Assembly (NCBI RefSeq): GCF_013283835.1
Contig: NZ_CP054052.1
Location: forward strand, 1,612,001-1,676,000
Origin: Poseidonibacter lekithochrous
GTDB lineage: Bacteria; Campylobacterota; Campylobacteria; Campylobacterales; Arcobacteraceae
DNA length: 64,000 nucleotides
Direction of reading: 5' to 3'
The notes under the pieces were generated by a model. The model did no database searches and was not told where the DNA came from. It worked only from the letters and a program-made list of their open reading frames with translations. Of the stretch, positions 56,101-64,000 are shown one piece after another (within the stretch, counting starts at the first letter, position 1; every line of letters begins with the position of its first letter). A program made the position numbers and the translations under genes.

Positions 56101-59100
56101 GTTGATACAATTATTGATATTGAAAAAATAATTGGTACAGATTTAGCTGACTCTATTACTGGAAACTCTTTAGCAAATATTTTAGAAGGTGGAGCTGGAG
56201 ATGATATTATTTCTGGGGGAGCTGGAAATGATACAATCTCTGGTGGTGCAGGAAATGATATACTTGAAGGTGGAGCAGGAGATGATACTGTTAATGGTGA
56301 TACTGGAAATGATGTAATTAAAGCAAATTTCCAAAGTTCTAGTACTGATGCTAATAATATAAATGATGTTATAGATGGTGGTCAGGATACTGATACTGTT
56401 GATTATTCAGGAAGCGATTTTAACAACCATAAAATCACAGTAGATTTAGACTCAAACTCTGTAGCTGTTGATGGTGGTGATAATGATGTTATTTCTAATG
56501 TAGAAAATATTATAGGTACAAATTATAATGATGGTGATAATTCTACAGTAGAAGATACAATTTTAGCTGATGCTAAAGACAATAGTATTGATGCAAAAGC
56601 TGGTGATGATAGTGTTTCTGGAAAAGCTGGAGATGATATTATCAAAGGTGGTGATGGCTTTGATAAAATCGATGGTGGAGCTGATAATGATTCATTATAT
56701 GGTGAAGCAGGTAATGATACAATTGATGGTGGAACTGGAGATGATTACTTAAGTGGTGGTAGTGGAAATGATACTTTAAAAGGTGGTGAAGGTACTAACT
56801 CAATTGTTGGTAATTCAGGTATTGATACAGTTGATTATTCTGGTAGTAAATCTATTACAGTTGATTTATCAATTACTAATTCTCAAAATGTAGCAGATGG
56901 CATAAATGATACTATTTCTTCTGTTGAAAATGTTTCAGGATCTAGTGTAGTAGATATTATTAAGGGTAATGATTCTGATAACTCACTATTTGGTTCAGAT
57001 GGAAATGACACTTTAATTGGACGTGGAGGAAATGATACTCTAAACGGTGGAGCAGGGGATGAAGATATTGCTGATTATTCTGCTCAAACAACATCTATAA
57101 ATGTAAATCTTAAAACACCAGATGCTAATGGAAATCAAGTATTAGATGATGGACAAGGTGATAGTGATACATTAGTTGATATTGAAATAATTAAAGCTTC
57201 TCAAGCTGATGATATTTTAGTAGGTAGTGATAATTCTGATACTTTTATAGCAAATGCAGGAGCTGATACAATTACCGCTGGACTTGGAGATGATGTTCTT
57301 GAAGGAAATGCTGGTAATGATACTTTTATCTCTACAGATAATGATGGTATAGATGTAATTGATGGTGGTGCAGATGCGGATACTATTGATTATAGTGCAA
57401 TTACAGGAGACTTAGATTTAACACTTAATACTTCATCTGAAGTAAGAGCAAAAATTGATACTGTTGACAGTGATAAAATCAAAAATGTTGAAAATATTAT
57501 TTCAGGTAGTGGTGATGATACTATTACTGGTGATAATGGACACAATACAATTATTACTAATGCAGGTGATGATACTGTTGTTGGTGGTAGAGGAAATGAT
57601 TATTTAGATGGTGGCTCTAACACATCAATTGGAGATACAGTAGATTATACTTATATAGATGATATTACTGCATATGAAATAGGTGTAAATGTAAACTTGG
57701 AGAACCAAACAGCTAATGATATAGATAGTGGATATGCAGTTGGTTCTGATACAGTTATTGGCTTTGAAAATGTTGATGGTACAAAAAATAATGATACAAT
57801 TGTTGGTAATAGCTCTGATAATACATTAAAAGGTAATGCTGGGAGTGATTTACTTGAAGGTGCTGCAGGAAATGACTCTTTAGAAGCTGGAGCTGGGAAT
57901 GACACTCTAAAAGGTGGAACTGGTGATGATATTCTTAATGGTGGTACTGGTACAGATACTGCTGATTTCTCAGATGCAAGTGCTGATTTAAATATCGATT
58001 TAAATAACTCAGGTCAAATTGATATTGGTGCAGGATTAGGAAAAGATACATTTATTTCTATTGAGGGTGCTATTGGTGGTTCTGGAAATGATAATATCAA
58101 AGGTACAAGTGAAGCGAATACTTTAATTGGTAATGCTGGAGATGATACATTACTTGGTGGTGGAGCATCATCAGAATTTGATTATATTGATGGTGGTAGT
58201 GGTACAGACTTTGTAAGTTACAACTATATTAAAGATGAAACTCAAAAGGTTACTATTAATTTAGGTTTAGATTATGATGGTGATGGACATGCTTATAATG
58301 ATGTTGATGGTGATGTCCATGAATATCAAAATGCTGGAGCTGCTGGAAATCTATTTATCAAAAATGTTGAAAACTTAGAAGGTGGAGCAGGTGATGATAC
58401 ACTTATTGGTAATTCTGATAGAAATGAATTAGTTGGTGGTGTTGGTGATGACTGGTTAATTGGTGGTTCTAATAGTAATACTCTAATTGGTGGTCAATCT
58501 AAAATAGCTGATAATCTAACTATTGATGAAAATAATAGTGATGCTTTAGCTGGTCTTGGAATTGATACTGTTGATTACTCTGGACTTACTAGTAGTGTTG
58601 GAATTAGTGCTGATATGAATGCAGGTGATGACACAGCAGGAAAACAAGCTGGTGAAGTTTCTTATAATGCTAGTTCAGTAGACAAATTATTTGGTATAGA
58701 AAATATTAGAGCCTCTAAAAATGATGATGCAATTACTGGTGATACTGATGATAATGTAAATAATCTATTTGAAGGTATGGGTGGTTCTGATATTATTTCT
58801 GGTGGAGCTGGTAATGATACTATTTATGGTGGAACTGAAAATGATAGTGATTTAACTGTTTCAGATGGAGCGGATACTTTATCTGGTGGGACAGGAGATG
58901 ATACTATTTATGGTAATGCTGGATCTGACACTCTAATTGGTAATGAAGGAAATGACTCTTTAGTTGGAGGAGAGGGTAATGATACTGCTGACTACTCGTA
59001 TCTAAATACAGGAACAGACAGTGTAATTGCTGACTTTACTACTAATATTGCAACGGTTTCAAATGGAAGTGATACAGATACTTTTGACAGTATAGAAAAT

Positions 59101-62100
59101 GTATTAGGTACAAATAATAATGATACATTTATTATGAAAAGTGGAACTACAACAAATATTATTAATGGTTCAAATGGTACAGATTTAATTAACTACTCTA
59201 ATTACAATGGAAGTGGTATAAATATTGATTTAAGCCTTACAACTGCACAAGTTATTGCAACAGGTGATATTGATACTGTATTAAATATTGAAGATATTAT
59301 TGCTTCTCAATTAGATGATAAAATTACTGGAAATTCTTCTGATAATAGTATTAATGGTCATGAGGGAAGTGATTCAATTATTTCAAGTGCGGGATCTGAT
59401 ACTATTAATGGAGGTATTGATGCAAGTTCTGATGATACTGATATTGTAGATTACTCAAATCAAACAAGTAAAATTGAATTAACAACAGCTTCTGGTACAT
59501 CTAACTATACAGTGACTAAAACATCTACGAATACAGATGATTCAGTAAGTAATATTGAAGAAGTAATAGCTACAGATTATAACGATACTTTAACTGGGGA
59601 TAACCAAAAAGACGTATTTAAAGCAGGTTCTGGAGATGATACACTAAAAGGAAATGCTGGTGATGATTCTTTATATGGACAAGATGGAGATGATACACTT
59701 ATTGGTGGAACTGGTAATGATATTTTAGATGGTGGTAATAATACTTCTGTTGGTGATACAGTTGATTATTCATTACGAAGTGACGAAATAAAAGCAGATT
59801 TATCTAATAATGAAGTTATTGTTGATACAAGTGGTGATAATGCATTTGATGGATCTGATGAAAAAGATACTTTATCTAATATAGAAAATGTTACTGCCAC
59901 AAATGGAAATGATACAATAATTGCGAATTCTTCATCTAACACAGTTTATGCTAATGCTGGTGATGACACAATCAAATTTAATGAGAAAAGTCATACATTA
60001 GGTGATTTTATTGATGGTGGAGAAGGAAGTGAAACTTCTGGAGATACAATTGATTATTCATTAGTTAATGAGAGTGTAGAATTAACTTTAGGTGATTCTG
60101 ATATTACAACTAATGTAGTTATAAATAATGTTAACGATCATCAAATTAAAAATATTGAAAATGTAAAAGGTACAAACCTAGCAGATTCGATTACGGGTAA
60201 CTCTGAGAAAAATATTTTAGAAGGTAATTCTGGTGCTGATATCTTATCTGGGCAAGCTGGAGATGATACATTAGATGGTGGAGCTGATAATGATACTTTA
60301 TCTGGTGGTGCTGGTGATGATAAATTAACAGGTGGTTCAGGTATTGATACGGCTGACTATTCAGCAGCAACAGAAGATTTAACAGTTGACATTACAGATG
60401 GAACTAAATTTATTAGTACTTCTCAAGGAACAGATACATTTAGTAGTATTGAAGGTGTAATGGGTGGTTCTGGTAATGATATTCTAACTGGTAATACAGG
60501 TGCAAATACACTTATAGGAAATGCAGGAAATGACACTTTACTTGGAAAAGGTGCCACTTCAGGAGTTGATTTCTTGGATGGTGGAATTGGACAAGATTTT
60601 GTTAGTTTCTCAGATGTAACTGGTAGTGGAATTAAAGTTGATTTATCTGTAACTGGTGAACAAGATACAAATAATGATAATACAAATGATCTAATTATCA
60701 GAAATATTGAAAATATTGAAGGTAGTAATCAAGCTGATACAATTACTGGGAACGCCTCAAATAATACTATTAAAGGTCTTAATGGAAATGATTCATTTAT
60801 TGCAAGTGCGGGTGATGATCATATCTATGGTGGAAATGAGTCAACAGATACTTCAACTGGTGATATTGCCGACTACTCAAATCAAACACAAAAAATTACA
60901 TTATCAACAGCTTCTGGTACAAGTGACTATACAGTAACAAAAGTTGCTGGGGGAACAGATACATTAGAAGGTATTGATACAATTATTGGTTCAAACTATA
61001 ATGATGAATTAACAGGTGACAATCAAAAAGATGTATTTATAAGTAAAGATGGAAATGATATTCTAAAAGGTAATGCCGGTGATGATACATTAGATGGTGG
61101 AGATGGTAATGATATATTAATTGGTGGTACTGGTGAAGATTCTCTAATTGGTGGAGCAGGTACTGATACTATTGATTATTCAGCACGAGCTAATTCTGTT
61201 GAAGTAAATTTAGGTTCTGGTACTGCAGTTGTTGATACAGAAAATGACAATGATTTTGATGTAAATGATGAAAATGATTCTATCTCTGGAATTGAAAATA
61301 TCAAAGGTTCAAACCAAAAAGATTTACTAACAGGAGATACTTCTTCTAATATTATTACAGGTAATGATGGTGATGATACTATTGCTGGTGGAGCTGGTGG
61401 TGATACACTATATGGTAATGCCGGTGATGATACATTCACATTCACTAATACTGCTGATGAATCAAGATTTGATTCTATTGATGGTGGTACTAATACAGGA
61501 GTTGGAGATACTTTAGAATATACTCAATTATCTACAGGTGTTAATGTAACTTTAGGGGAAACAGATGTATCTACAAGTGTTACTGTTGGTACAAGAACAG
61601 AAGACCACACAATTGTTAATATTGAAAATGTAAAAGGTACTAATCATAATGATATTATTTCTGGTAATAGTTTAAATAATACATTAGTTGGTAATTCTGG
61701 TGATGATATTTTAAAAGGTGCTGGTGGAGATGATTCTTTAGATGGGGGTCTTGGAAATGATACAGTAGATTATTCTGATGCAAGTGAAAACTTAGATGTT
61801 GATATTACTGATGGTACAAAGTTTATTAGTACATCTCAAGGTACTGATACATTCAAAGATATTGAAGGAATCATTGGTGGTTCTGGTGATGATATTCTAA
61901 AAGGTAACTCTTCAGCAAACACTTTAATTGGTAATGATGGTAATGATACATTATTTGGAAGAGGTGTTAGTGGTACTGGTATTGACTATTTAGATGGTGG
62001 TGGTGCAGCTGATGATGAAGATTATGTTAGCTTTAGCGATAGTAGCTCTGGGATAAAACTAGATTTATCTATTACTACTGCACAAGATACAGATGGTAAT

Positions 62101-64000
62101 GCAACTAATGATTTAATTATCAAAAATATTGAAAATGCTGAAGGTAGTAATCATATTGATACGATTACTGGTGATGCTAGTGATAATACAATTAAAGGTT
62201 TATCAGGAAACGATACATTAAAGTCAAGCTCAGGAGATGATACATTAGATGGTGGGGGAGATGTAGATAAAGCAGATTACTCAAACCAATCACAAAAGAT
62301 AGTATTAACAACAACAAGTGGGACAGATTACTCAGTAGATAAAGCAGCAAATGGTACAGATACAGTAGTAAGAGTAGAAGAGATTGTAGGGACAAACTTC
62401 AAAGATACGATGACAGGCGGAACAGGAAATGACATTTTTACAGCAGGAGCAGATAAAGATACATTATATGGGAATGCAGGGAATGATACATTAAGTGGAG
62501 AAGCAGGAGATGATAGTCTAGAAGGTGGAGCAGGGAATGATTCACTAGATGGAGGAGCAGATAACGATACACTAATCGGAGGAGCTGGAGATGATACAAT
62601 CACAGCAGGATTAGGTGATGATAAGATTACTGCAAATTTCCAAGCATCAGGAGATGATGTAAATACAATAAATGACACAATCAATGGAGAATCAGGAACA
62701 GATACTATAGATTATAGTGGAAGTGATTTTGATACTAATAGAATTGATGCAGATTTAAGTGCAGGAACAATTGATGTAGCAAATGGTGATAACGACGCAG
62801 TATCAAATATAGAAAATATTATTGGAACAAATAATACAACATCAGGTGATACAATCACAGGATCATCATCAGCAAATTCAATTAATGGTATGGCAGGAGA
62901 TGATTCATTATATGGATTAGCAGGAAATGACATTATTGATGGAGGATTAGGAAATGACTCAATTGATGGTGGAGCAGATAATGATACATTATCAGGGAAT
63001 GCAGGAACTGATAGTATAACAGGTGGAGCAGGAGATGATACATTATATGGAAATGCAGATGCTGATATCTTAGATGGTGGAGCAGATAATGACACATTAT
63101 ATGGTGGAACTGAAAATGATACATTAAAAGGTGAAGCAGGAGAAGATACATTATATGGTGAAGCAGGAGATGATACATTACATGCAAGTACAACATTAGG
63201 ATTAGATTATCTTGATGGTGGGACAGATACAGATACTGTAAGCTTCGAAGATGACTCAAATGCAATTGATGTAGATTTATCAAATACATCAGCACAAAAT
63301 GTTGGTGGTACAGCAGATAATGATGTAATATTAAACAATATTGAAAATGTAGTAGGTTCAAACCAAAAAGATACAATCACTGGTAATTCATCAGATAACT
63401 CACTATTTGGTGGATTAGAAGATGATACATTAATCGGTAATGGTGGAAATGATATCTTAGATGGTGGAGATGGATCAGGAGATATTGCAGATTACTCAAA
63501 CCAATCAAATGCAATTACTGTAAATTTAAAAACACCAGATGTAGATGGAAACCAAGTTACAAACGATGGACAAGGTGGAGCAGATGAACTTAAAAATATT
63601 GAGATTGTTAGTGCTTCACAAGGAAATGACTCATTAACAGGTAGTGATAATGCAGATACATTCTTAGGTAATGCTGGAAATGATGTTGTTCATGCAAATG
63701 GTGGAAATGACTCAATTGATGGTGGTAGCGGAGCTGATACTATTCATGGAAATGCAGGTGATGATACAATCACAGCAGGTGCAGATAATGATGAGATCTA
63801 TGGAGAAGAAGGTGATGATAATATCAAAGCTGGATCAGGTGATGATAAAATTATTGCAAGCTTCCAAGCCTCAGGAGACGATGTAGATACAGTTAATGAT
63901 GTAATTGATGGAGGAAATGATACAGATACTATCGATTATAGTGGAAGTGATTTCGATACACATAATATAGATGCAGACTTAAGCGCTGGTACAGTTAATG
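50158..64000 (+). CDS. Giant RTX-repeat adhesin (type I secretion type), 5' part
   Basis: A single frame from the ATG at 50158 stays open to the window edge: 4,614 codons with no stop. AAAAGGAAC precedes the ATG. There is no Sec signal. The first ~110 residues (VYVRPGDEIDFKLDG, ELVGGDIVIDIPN, FTFVSMALMGY) look like the N-terminal retention-type module of LapA-like adhesins. A Ser/Glu/Ala-rich linker and a ~200-residue beta-rich domain follow. From about residue 445, G-G-x-G-x-D-x-L/I/T nonapeptide repeats (RTX, calcium-binding) alternate with DTVDYS-x(n)-NIENxxGT segments. The C-terminal secretion signal is outside the window. Such proteins mediate attachment and biofilm formation. No LapG-type A-A-G cleavage motif was seen in the visible N-terminus. 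Confidence 0.93.
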   Translation, partial: MATDNKYVKYQSKSVKLIDKPEKGENISVYVRPGDEIDFKLDGINLEDLEYELVGGDIVIDIPNKGSFTFVSMALMGYNDTPPTFSSSSGKELSLGDILSEVEEINSLPIDALVSNIDINIPDATCSEDEDGESSDKAVPAPPVIIQEIEVAIDSNEAIDDLDSSSDFDAPPVDAPIVIENVFTSNNEDSSSSAKTEEAETEGAKPTLSFDIDIQHVQAVESSEGNTLIVNGGGGIAYDNVYGKDSFQLQPTKNQTASDIIDYSNVTSDQFSNVVINADDSDLFTATTTSRTIAINPIQGAGFAVDTITISGADLPNGFKVQNATQSGNSWVIKKDDPNTDEIDGFTIDSSGKVQITFTVNNNEAKDFELVIKADSKFSLDNLPEKDKADFQAPVVTEITATNEYGINLKSIANKDSNSIEEYKFSKFGEYEDGYVVTSNVNDNIIKGSTTLSNTITSGLGNDTITTGEGKDTIYSKVGNDIIDAGANDDIIESGAGNDTIVMGTGDDTLDAGEGNDTIDFSAINSDTNIGVTADLTAGTVTGNGTDKITSVENIIGSQDNDILTGSSVVNIIDGQAGNDTIDGQAGNDTIDGGVGNDTIQGGLGDDNLKGGTGIDTVSFENSATAVTVNLQIDDNNEEAGLATGEGTDSLNNFENVIGSSLSDSISGNKEDNSLSGLAGNDSIRGFEGNDILSGGAGNDTLVGDKGNDTFQGGEGNDTVDFSNSTDAETVNLKNNRASGGEDIDDIFDVENVIGTKFNDSITGDDNDNILKGEKGDDYLSGGLGNDTLDGGEGNDTADYSDITSGGVTVSLAQSGAQDTVNAGSDTLTGIENLIGTSSSDTLTGDSSDNSILSGAGNDTIYSSGSSANGADLINGGSGSDDLLSFKNESQGIKIDLDITTSQDTNTGNVIVSNIENIEGTNQSDIIKGASVTNNDLYGLDGDDSLVGRTGDDSLFGGNDNDTLDGGLGNDYLDGGNGIDLVDYSDSTVGVNLTLAETGVEATATIGTDIDKVKDIENISGSSANDILGGNSQNNILEGNDGDDTFIASDGLDKIVGGEGKDTLDYSARSNSIEVTLAGSSITTLKESGVNKDSISYVENIIGSSVDDTITGDSENNTLIGNAGKDTLSGNDGADRLEGGAGNDTLVSGRGNDYLDGGDDIDTVDYSYKDDLNDITGIDVDLSANKGTDKTSNNTDTLLNIENVNGTRNDDTIKGDSQNNTLTGNAGNDTLSGEAGDDYLDGGSGDDTLKGGAGDDKFFGGSDFDTVDYSDSTDAVTVDLKATTAQTVSTSQGSDTFDSIEAVIGSNLDDTLIGTSTKNKLDGNAGNDTLIGFGGDDTIIGGTGEDTISFEYTNKDITVDLSNTSSQTSGDGELLISEVENVLGSSGNDNITGNSSANTLKGAAGNDIIAGGLGNDYIDGGSGIDTVDYTNSDAVTLTLGEAGVEAEATINTEKDTIKDIENIHGSNFNDTLKGNSQDNTLLGQGGNDSLIASNGNDSLFGGNGIDTVDYSQRANSIDITLNDSGNSTLKESGVNKDTLNSIENITGTNQNDTITGNNQANTLIGNEGNDTLSGKEGNDRLEGGLGDDTLIAGKGNDYLDGGSNSAAGDTVDYSYKDLNGDVLGVDVDLSATRGIDLSNNNTDTLLNIENVNGTRLNDTITGNSDNNTLKGNDGNDTISGGAGNDYLDGGDGNDTLTGGAGNDSFVGGDGVDTADYSSVSDKLFIDLKSLTPREVASGLGIDSFDSIEGVIGGSNDDTLIGTSGANNLDGSAGNDTLIGYGGDDTLTGGSGNDLVSFGFTHEDVKLDLSDTSAQTSGVGELVVSGVENIDGGFGNDTLTGNDDINTLKGGYGDDTLIGKGGNDTLDGGRNQDSHTIRITNPALTVAFVIAGVSITSASASEDVMLDNLVSDFNSKNADGSLGTLVRKGNELLLQTSETVNGLDNVTDTSKTFIDTVDYSSTTGLSINADMTAGTINLSDGSVDTIIDIEKIIGTDLADSITGNSLANILEGGAGDDIISGGAGNDTISGGAGNDILEGGAGDDTVNGDTGNDVIKANFQSSSTDANNINDVIDGGQDTDTVDYSGSDFNNHKITVDLDSNSVAVDGGDNDVISNVENIIGTNYNDGDNSTVEDTILADAKDNSIDAKAGDDSVSGKAGDDIIKGGDGFDKIDGGADNDSLYGEAGNDTIDGGTGDDYLSGGSGNDTLKGGEGTNSIVGNSGIDTVDYSGSKSITVDLSITNSQNVADGINDTISSVENVSGSSVVDIIKGNDSDNSLFGSDGNDTLIGRGGNDTLNGGAGDEDIADYSAQTTSINVNLKTPDANGNQVLDDGQGDSDTLVDIEIIKASQADDILVGSDNSDTFIANAGADTITAGLGDDVLEGNAGNDTFISTDNDGIDVIDGGADADTIDYSAITGDLDLTLNTSSEVRAKIDTVDSDKIKNVENIISGSGDDTITGDNGHNTIITNAGDDTVVGGRGNDYLDGGSNTSIGDTVDYTYIDDITAYEIGVNVNLENQTANDIDSGYAVGSDTVIGFENVDGTKNNDTIVGNSSDNTLKGNAGSDLLEGAAGNDSLEAGAGNDTLKGGTGDDILNGGTGTDTADFSDASADLNIDLNNSGQIDIGAGLGKDTFISIEGAIGGSGNDNIKGTSEANTLIGNAGDDTLLGGGASSEFDYIDGGSGTDFVSYNYIKDETQKVTINLGLDYDGDGHAYNDVDGDVHEYQNAGAAGNLFIKNVENLEGGAGDDTLIGNSDRNELVGGVGDDWLIGGSNSNTLIGGQSKIADNLTIDENNSDALAGLGIDTVDYSGLTSSVGISADMNAGDDTAGKQAGEVSYNASSVDKLFGIENIRASKNDDAITGDTDDNVNNLFEGMGGSDIISGGAGNDTIYGGTENDSDLTVSDGADTLSGGTGDDTIYGNAGSDTLIGNEGNDSLVGGEGNDTADYSYLNTGTDSVIADFTTNIATVSNGSDTDTFDSIENVLGTNNNDTFIMKSGTTTNIINGSNGTDLINYSNYNGSGINIDLSLTTAQVIATGDIDTVLNIEDIIASQLDDKITGNSSDNSINGHEGSDSIISSAGSDTINGGIDASSDDTDIVDYSNQTSKIELTTASGTSNYTVTKTSTNTDDSVSNIEEVIATDYNDTLTGDNQKDVFKAGSGDDTLKGNAGDDSLYGQDGDDTLIGGTGNDILDGGNNTSVGDTVDYSLRSDEIKADLSNNEVIVDTSGDNAFDGSDEKDTLSNIENVTATNGNDTIIANSSSNTVYANAGDDTIKFNEKSHTLGDFIDGGEGSETSGDTIDYSLVNESVELTLGDSDITTNVVINNVNDHQIKNIENVKGTNLADSITGNSEKNILEGNSGADILSGQAGDDTLDGGADNDTLSGGAGDDKLTGGSGIDTADYSAATEDLTVDITDGTKFISTSQGTDTFSSIEGVMGGSGNDILTGNTGANTLIGNAGNDTLLGKGATSGVDFLDGGIGQDFVSFSDVTGSGIKVDLSVTGEQDTNNDNTNDLIIRNIENIEGSNQADTITGNASNNTIKGLNGNDSFIASAGDDHIYGGNESTDTSTGDIADYSNQTQKITLSTASGTSDYTVTKVAGGTDTLEGIDTIIGSNYNDELTGDNQKDVFISKDGNDILKGNAGDDTLDGGDGNDILIGGTGEDSLIGGAGTDTIDYSARANSVEVNLGSGTAVVDTENDNDFDVNDENDSISGIENIKGSNQKDLLTGDTSSNIITGNDGDDTIAGGAGGDTLYGNAGDDTFTFTNTADESRFDSIDGGTNTGVGDTLEYTQLSTGVNVTLGETDVSTSVTVGTRTEDHTIVNIENVKGTNHNDIISGNSLNNTLVGNSGDDILKGAGGDDSLDGGLGNDTVDYSDASENLDVDITDGTKFISTSQGTDTFKDIEGIIGGSGDDILKGNSSANTLIGNDGNDTLFGRGVSGTGIDYLDGGGAADDEDYVSFSDSSSGIKLDLSITTAQDTDGNATNDLIIKNIENAEGSNHIDTITGDASDNTIKGLSGNDTLKSSSGDDTLDGGGDVDKADYSNQSQKIVLTTTSGTDYSVDKAANGTDTVVRVEEIVGTNFKDTMTGGTGNDIFTAGADKDTLYGNAGNDTLSGEAGDDSLEGGAGNDSLDGGADNDTLIGGAGDDTITAGLGDDKITANFQASGDDVNTINDTINGESGTDTIDYSGSDFDTNRIDADLSAGTIDVANGDNDAVSNIENIIGTNNTTSGDTITGSSSANSINGMAGDDSLYGLAGNDIIDGGLGNDSIDGGADNDTLSGNAGTDSITGGAGDDTLYGNADADILDGGADNDTLYGGTENDTLKGEAGEDTLYGEAGDDTLHASTTLGLDYLDGGTDTDTVSFEDDSNAIDVDLSNTSAQNVGGTADNDVILNNIENVVGSNQKDTITGNSSDNSLFGGLEDDTLIGNGGNDILDGGDGSGDIADYSNQSNAITVNLKTPDVDGNQVTNDGQGGADELKNIEIVSASQGNDSLTGSDNADTFLGNAGNDVVHANGGNDSIDGGSGADTIHGNAGDDTITAGADNDEIYGEEGDDNIKAGSGDDKIIASFQASGDDVDTVNDVIDGGNDTDTIDYSGSDFDTHNIDADLSAGTVN
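53040..55700 (+). repeat. Tandem 1.33-1.34-kb super-repeat, two units
   Basis: Marker motifs recur in the same order: LKESGVNKD (53410, 54742), TLLNIENVNGTR (53746, 55087), TLTLxExGVEAxATI (53140, 54460) and SAQTSG (54250, 55585). The spacing is 1.32-1.34 kb (about 445 codons). Parts are nearly identical at the DNA level, which suggests a recent unit duplication. Confidence 0.8.
55774..56010 (+). other. Non-RTX insert domain within the adhesin
   Basis: After DTLDGGRNQD the repeat pattern is replaced by about 75 residues (SHTIRITNPALTVAFVIAG to TDTSKTF) with Ile/Val/Ala-rich strands and no G-G-x-G repeats. The RTX pattern then resumes with DTVDYSS. It appears once in the visible part. Confidence 0.65.
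58900..62380 (+). repeat. Tandem ~1.41-kb super-repeat, partial three units
   Basis: The segment N-Q-T/S-x-K-I-x-L-T/S recurs at 59458, 60880 and 62284, spaced 1,422 and 1,404 bases. DITDGTKFISTSQGTDTF occurs at 60388 and 61801, and NDLIIRNIENIEGSN at 60685 and 62107. The unit differs from the 1.34-kb repeat upstream. Confidence 0.75.

Larger units (their letters stand above)
51490..64000 (+). repeat. RTX nonapeptide repeat region
   Basis: Repeated GGxGNDTLxxGxGND units, each preceding a beta strand and a turn that binds calcium, occur in blocks of two to five. They are separated by spacers that read DTVDYS ... VDLS ... NIENVxGTxxNDTITG and recur every 80-130 residues. The nucleotide sequence is only moderately conserved between adjacent blocks. 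The minus-strand frames of 60-150 codons inside it, rich in Pro and Ser, are shadows of this repeat. Confidence 0.95.

Noticed and set aside
50595..63376. Minus-strand frames of 60-150 codons rich in Pro, Ser and Val inside the adhesin region
   Set aside because: They are antisense shadows of the GGxGND repeat: repeated GGT/GGA-GAT codons read backwards give Ser/Pro/Ile patterns. They lack ribosome binding sites and match no family.
51542..63886. Plus-strand short frames such as 51542-51730, 56570-56752, 60707-60937 and 63671-63886
   Set aside because: They lie in another frame of the giant open frame and have Leu/Met-rich repeat-shadow composition.

Overview
The window is chromosomal DNA from a low-GC member of the Campylobacterota, most likely the Arcobacter group (Arcobacteraceae). 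The grounds are the strongly AT-biased codon use, the frequent TTG starts, and the order trmB - fibronectin-type-III lipoprotein - RluD-type pseudouridine synthase - rodA/mrdB, which I recall from Campylobacter jejuni (Cj1278c-Cj1282). The rpmJ-rpsM-rpsK-rpsD-rpoA-rplQ cluster also fits. No rRNA, tRNA, CRISPR array or insertion sequence was recognised.

Layout. 0-7 kb: cell-surface and housekeeping genes (trmB fragment, FlpA-like lipoprotein, pseudouridine synthase, RodA, agmatinase-family enzyme, MTHFR-family enzyme, TonB plus a membrane partner). 7-14 kb: hemL, ppnP, atpZ, rpoD, leuD-leuB. 14-21.6 kb: DHH phosphoesterase, HIT protein, a ribosomal-protein/RNA-polymerase operon behind a long and apparently folded leader, gatA and guaB. 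21.7-31 kb: a mosaic of small, mostly accessory genes (DUF302, DUF1059, DUF3144-like, AhpD-like, two SlyD-type isomerases, LOG protein, small membrane proteins) around adk. 31-34 kb: a YeeE/YedE sulfur transporter divergent from an ArsR regulator and two LysE exporters. 34-40 kb: an iron locus with fecI-fecR-fecA, a PepSY-like membrane gene and hemF, with Fur-box-like sites. 40-50 kb: DJ-1/PfpI protein, adenine/adenosine deaminase, a small phosphatase, metX, xseB, ThiF/MoeB-like protein, carB, a short YrdC-like protein and an AAA ATPase. 50.2-64 kb: one reading frame of more than 4,600 codons that runs off the end of the window. It is a giant type-I-secreted-type RTX (calcium-binding nonapeptide repeat) adhesin with nested super-repeats.

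The most unusual item is at 26324-26692. It is a small exported thioredoxin-fold protein whose redox motif would read C-x-x-C, except that the first cysteine codon is an in-frame TGA. Just downstream is a hairpin with the geometry of a bacterial SECIS element: 17 nt from the TGA to a hexaloop AGGUGA, above a short upper stem with a bulge. The gene looks like a UxxC selenoprotein, which ordinary gene calling would split or miss. It lies one base upstream of a MIP18/DUF59-family gene.

The iron genes form a coherent set. A FecI sigma factor, FecR regulator and FecA-like receptor with an STN signalling domain suggest cell-surface signalling for ferric citrate-type uptake. Fur-like boxes sit before fecI, before fecA, before a six-TM membrane protein at 29.1-29.7 kb and over the hemF start, and a TonB gene lies at 6.2 kb. 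Many operon ends are marked by clear hairpins, listed individually.
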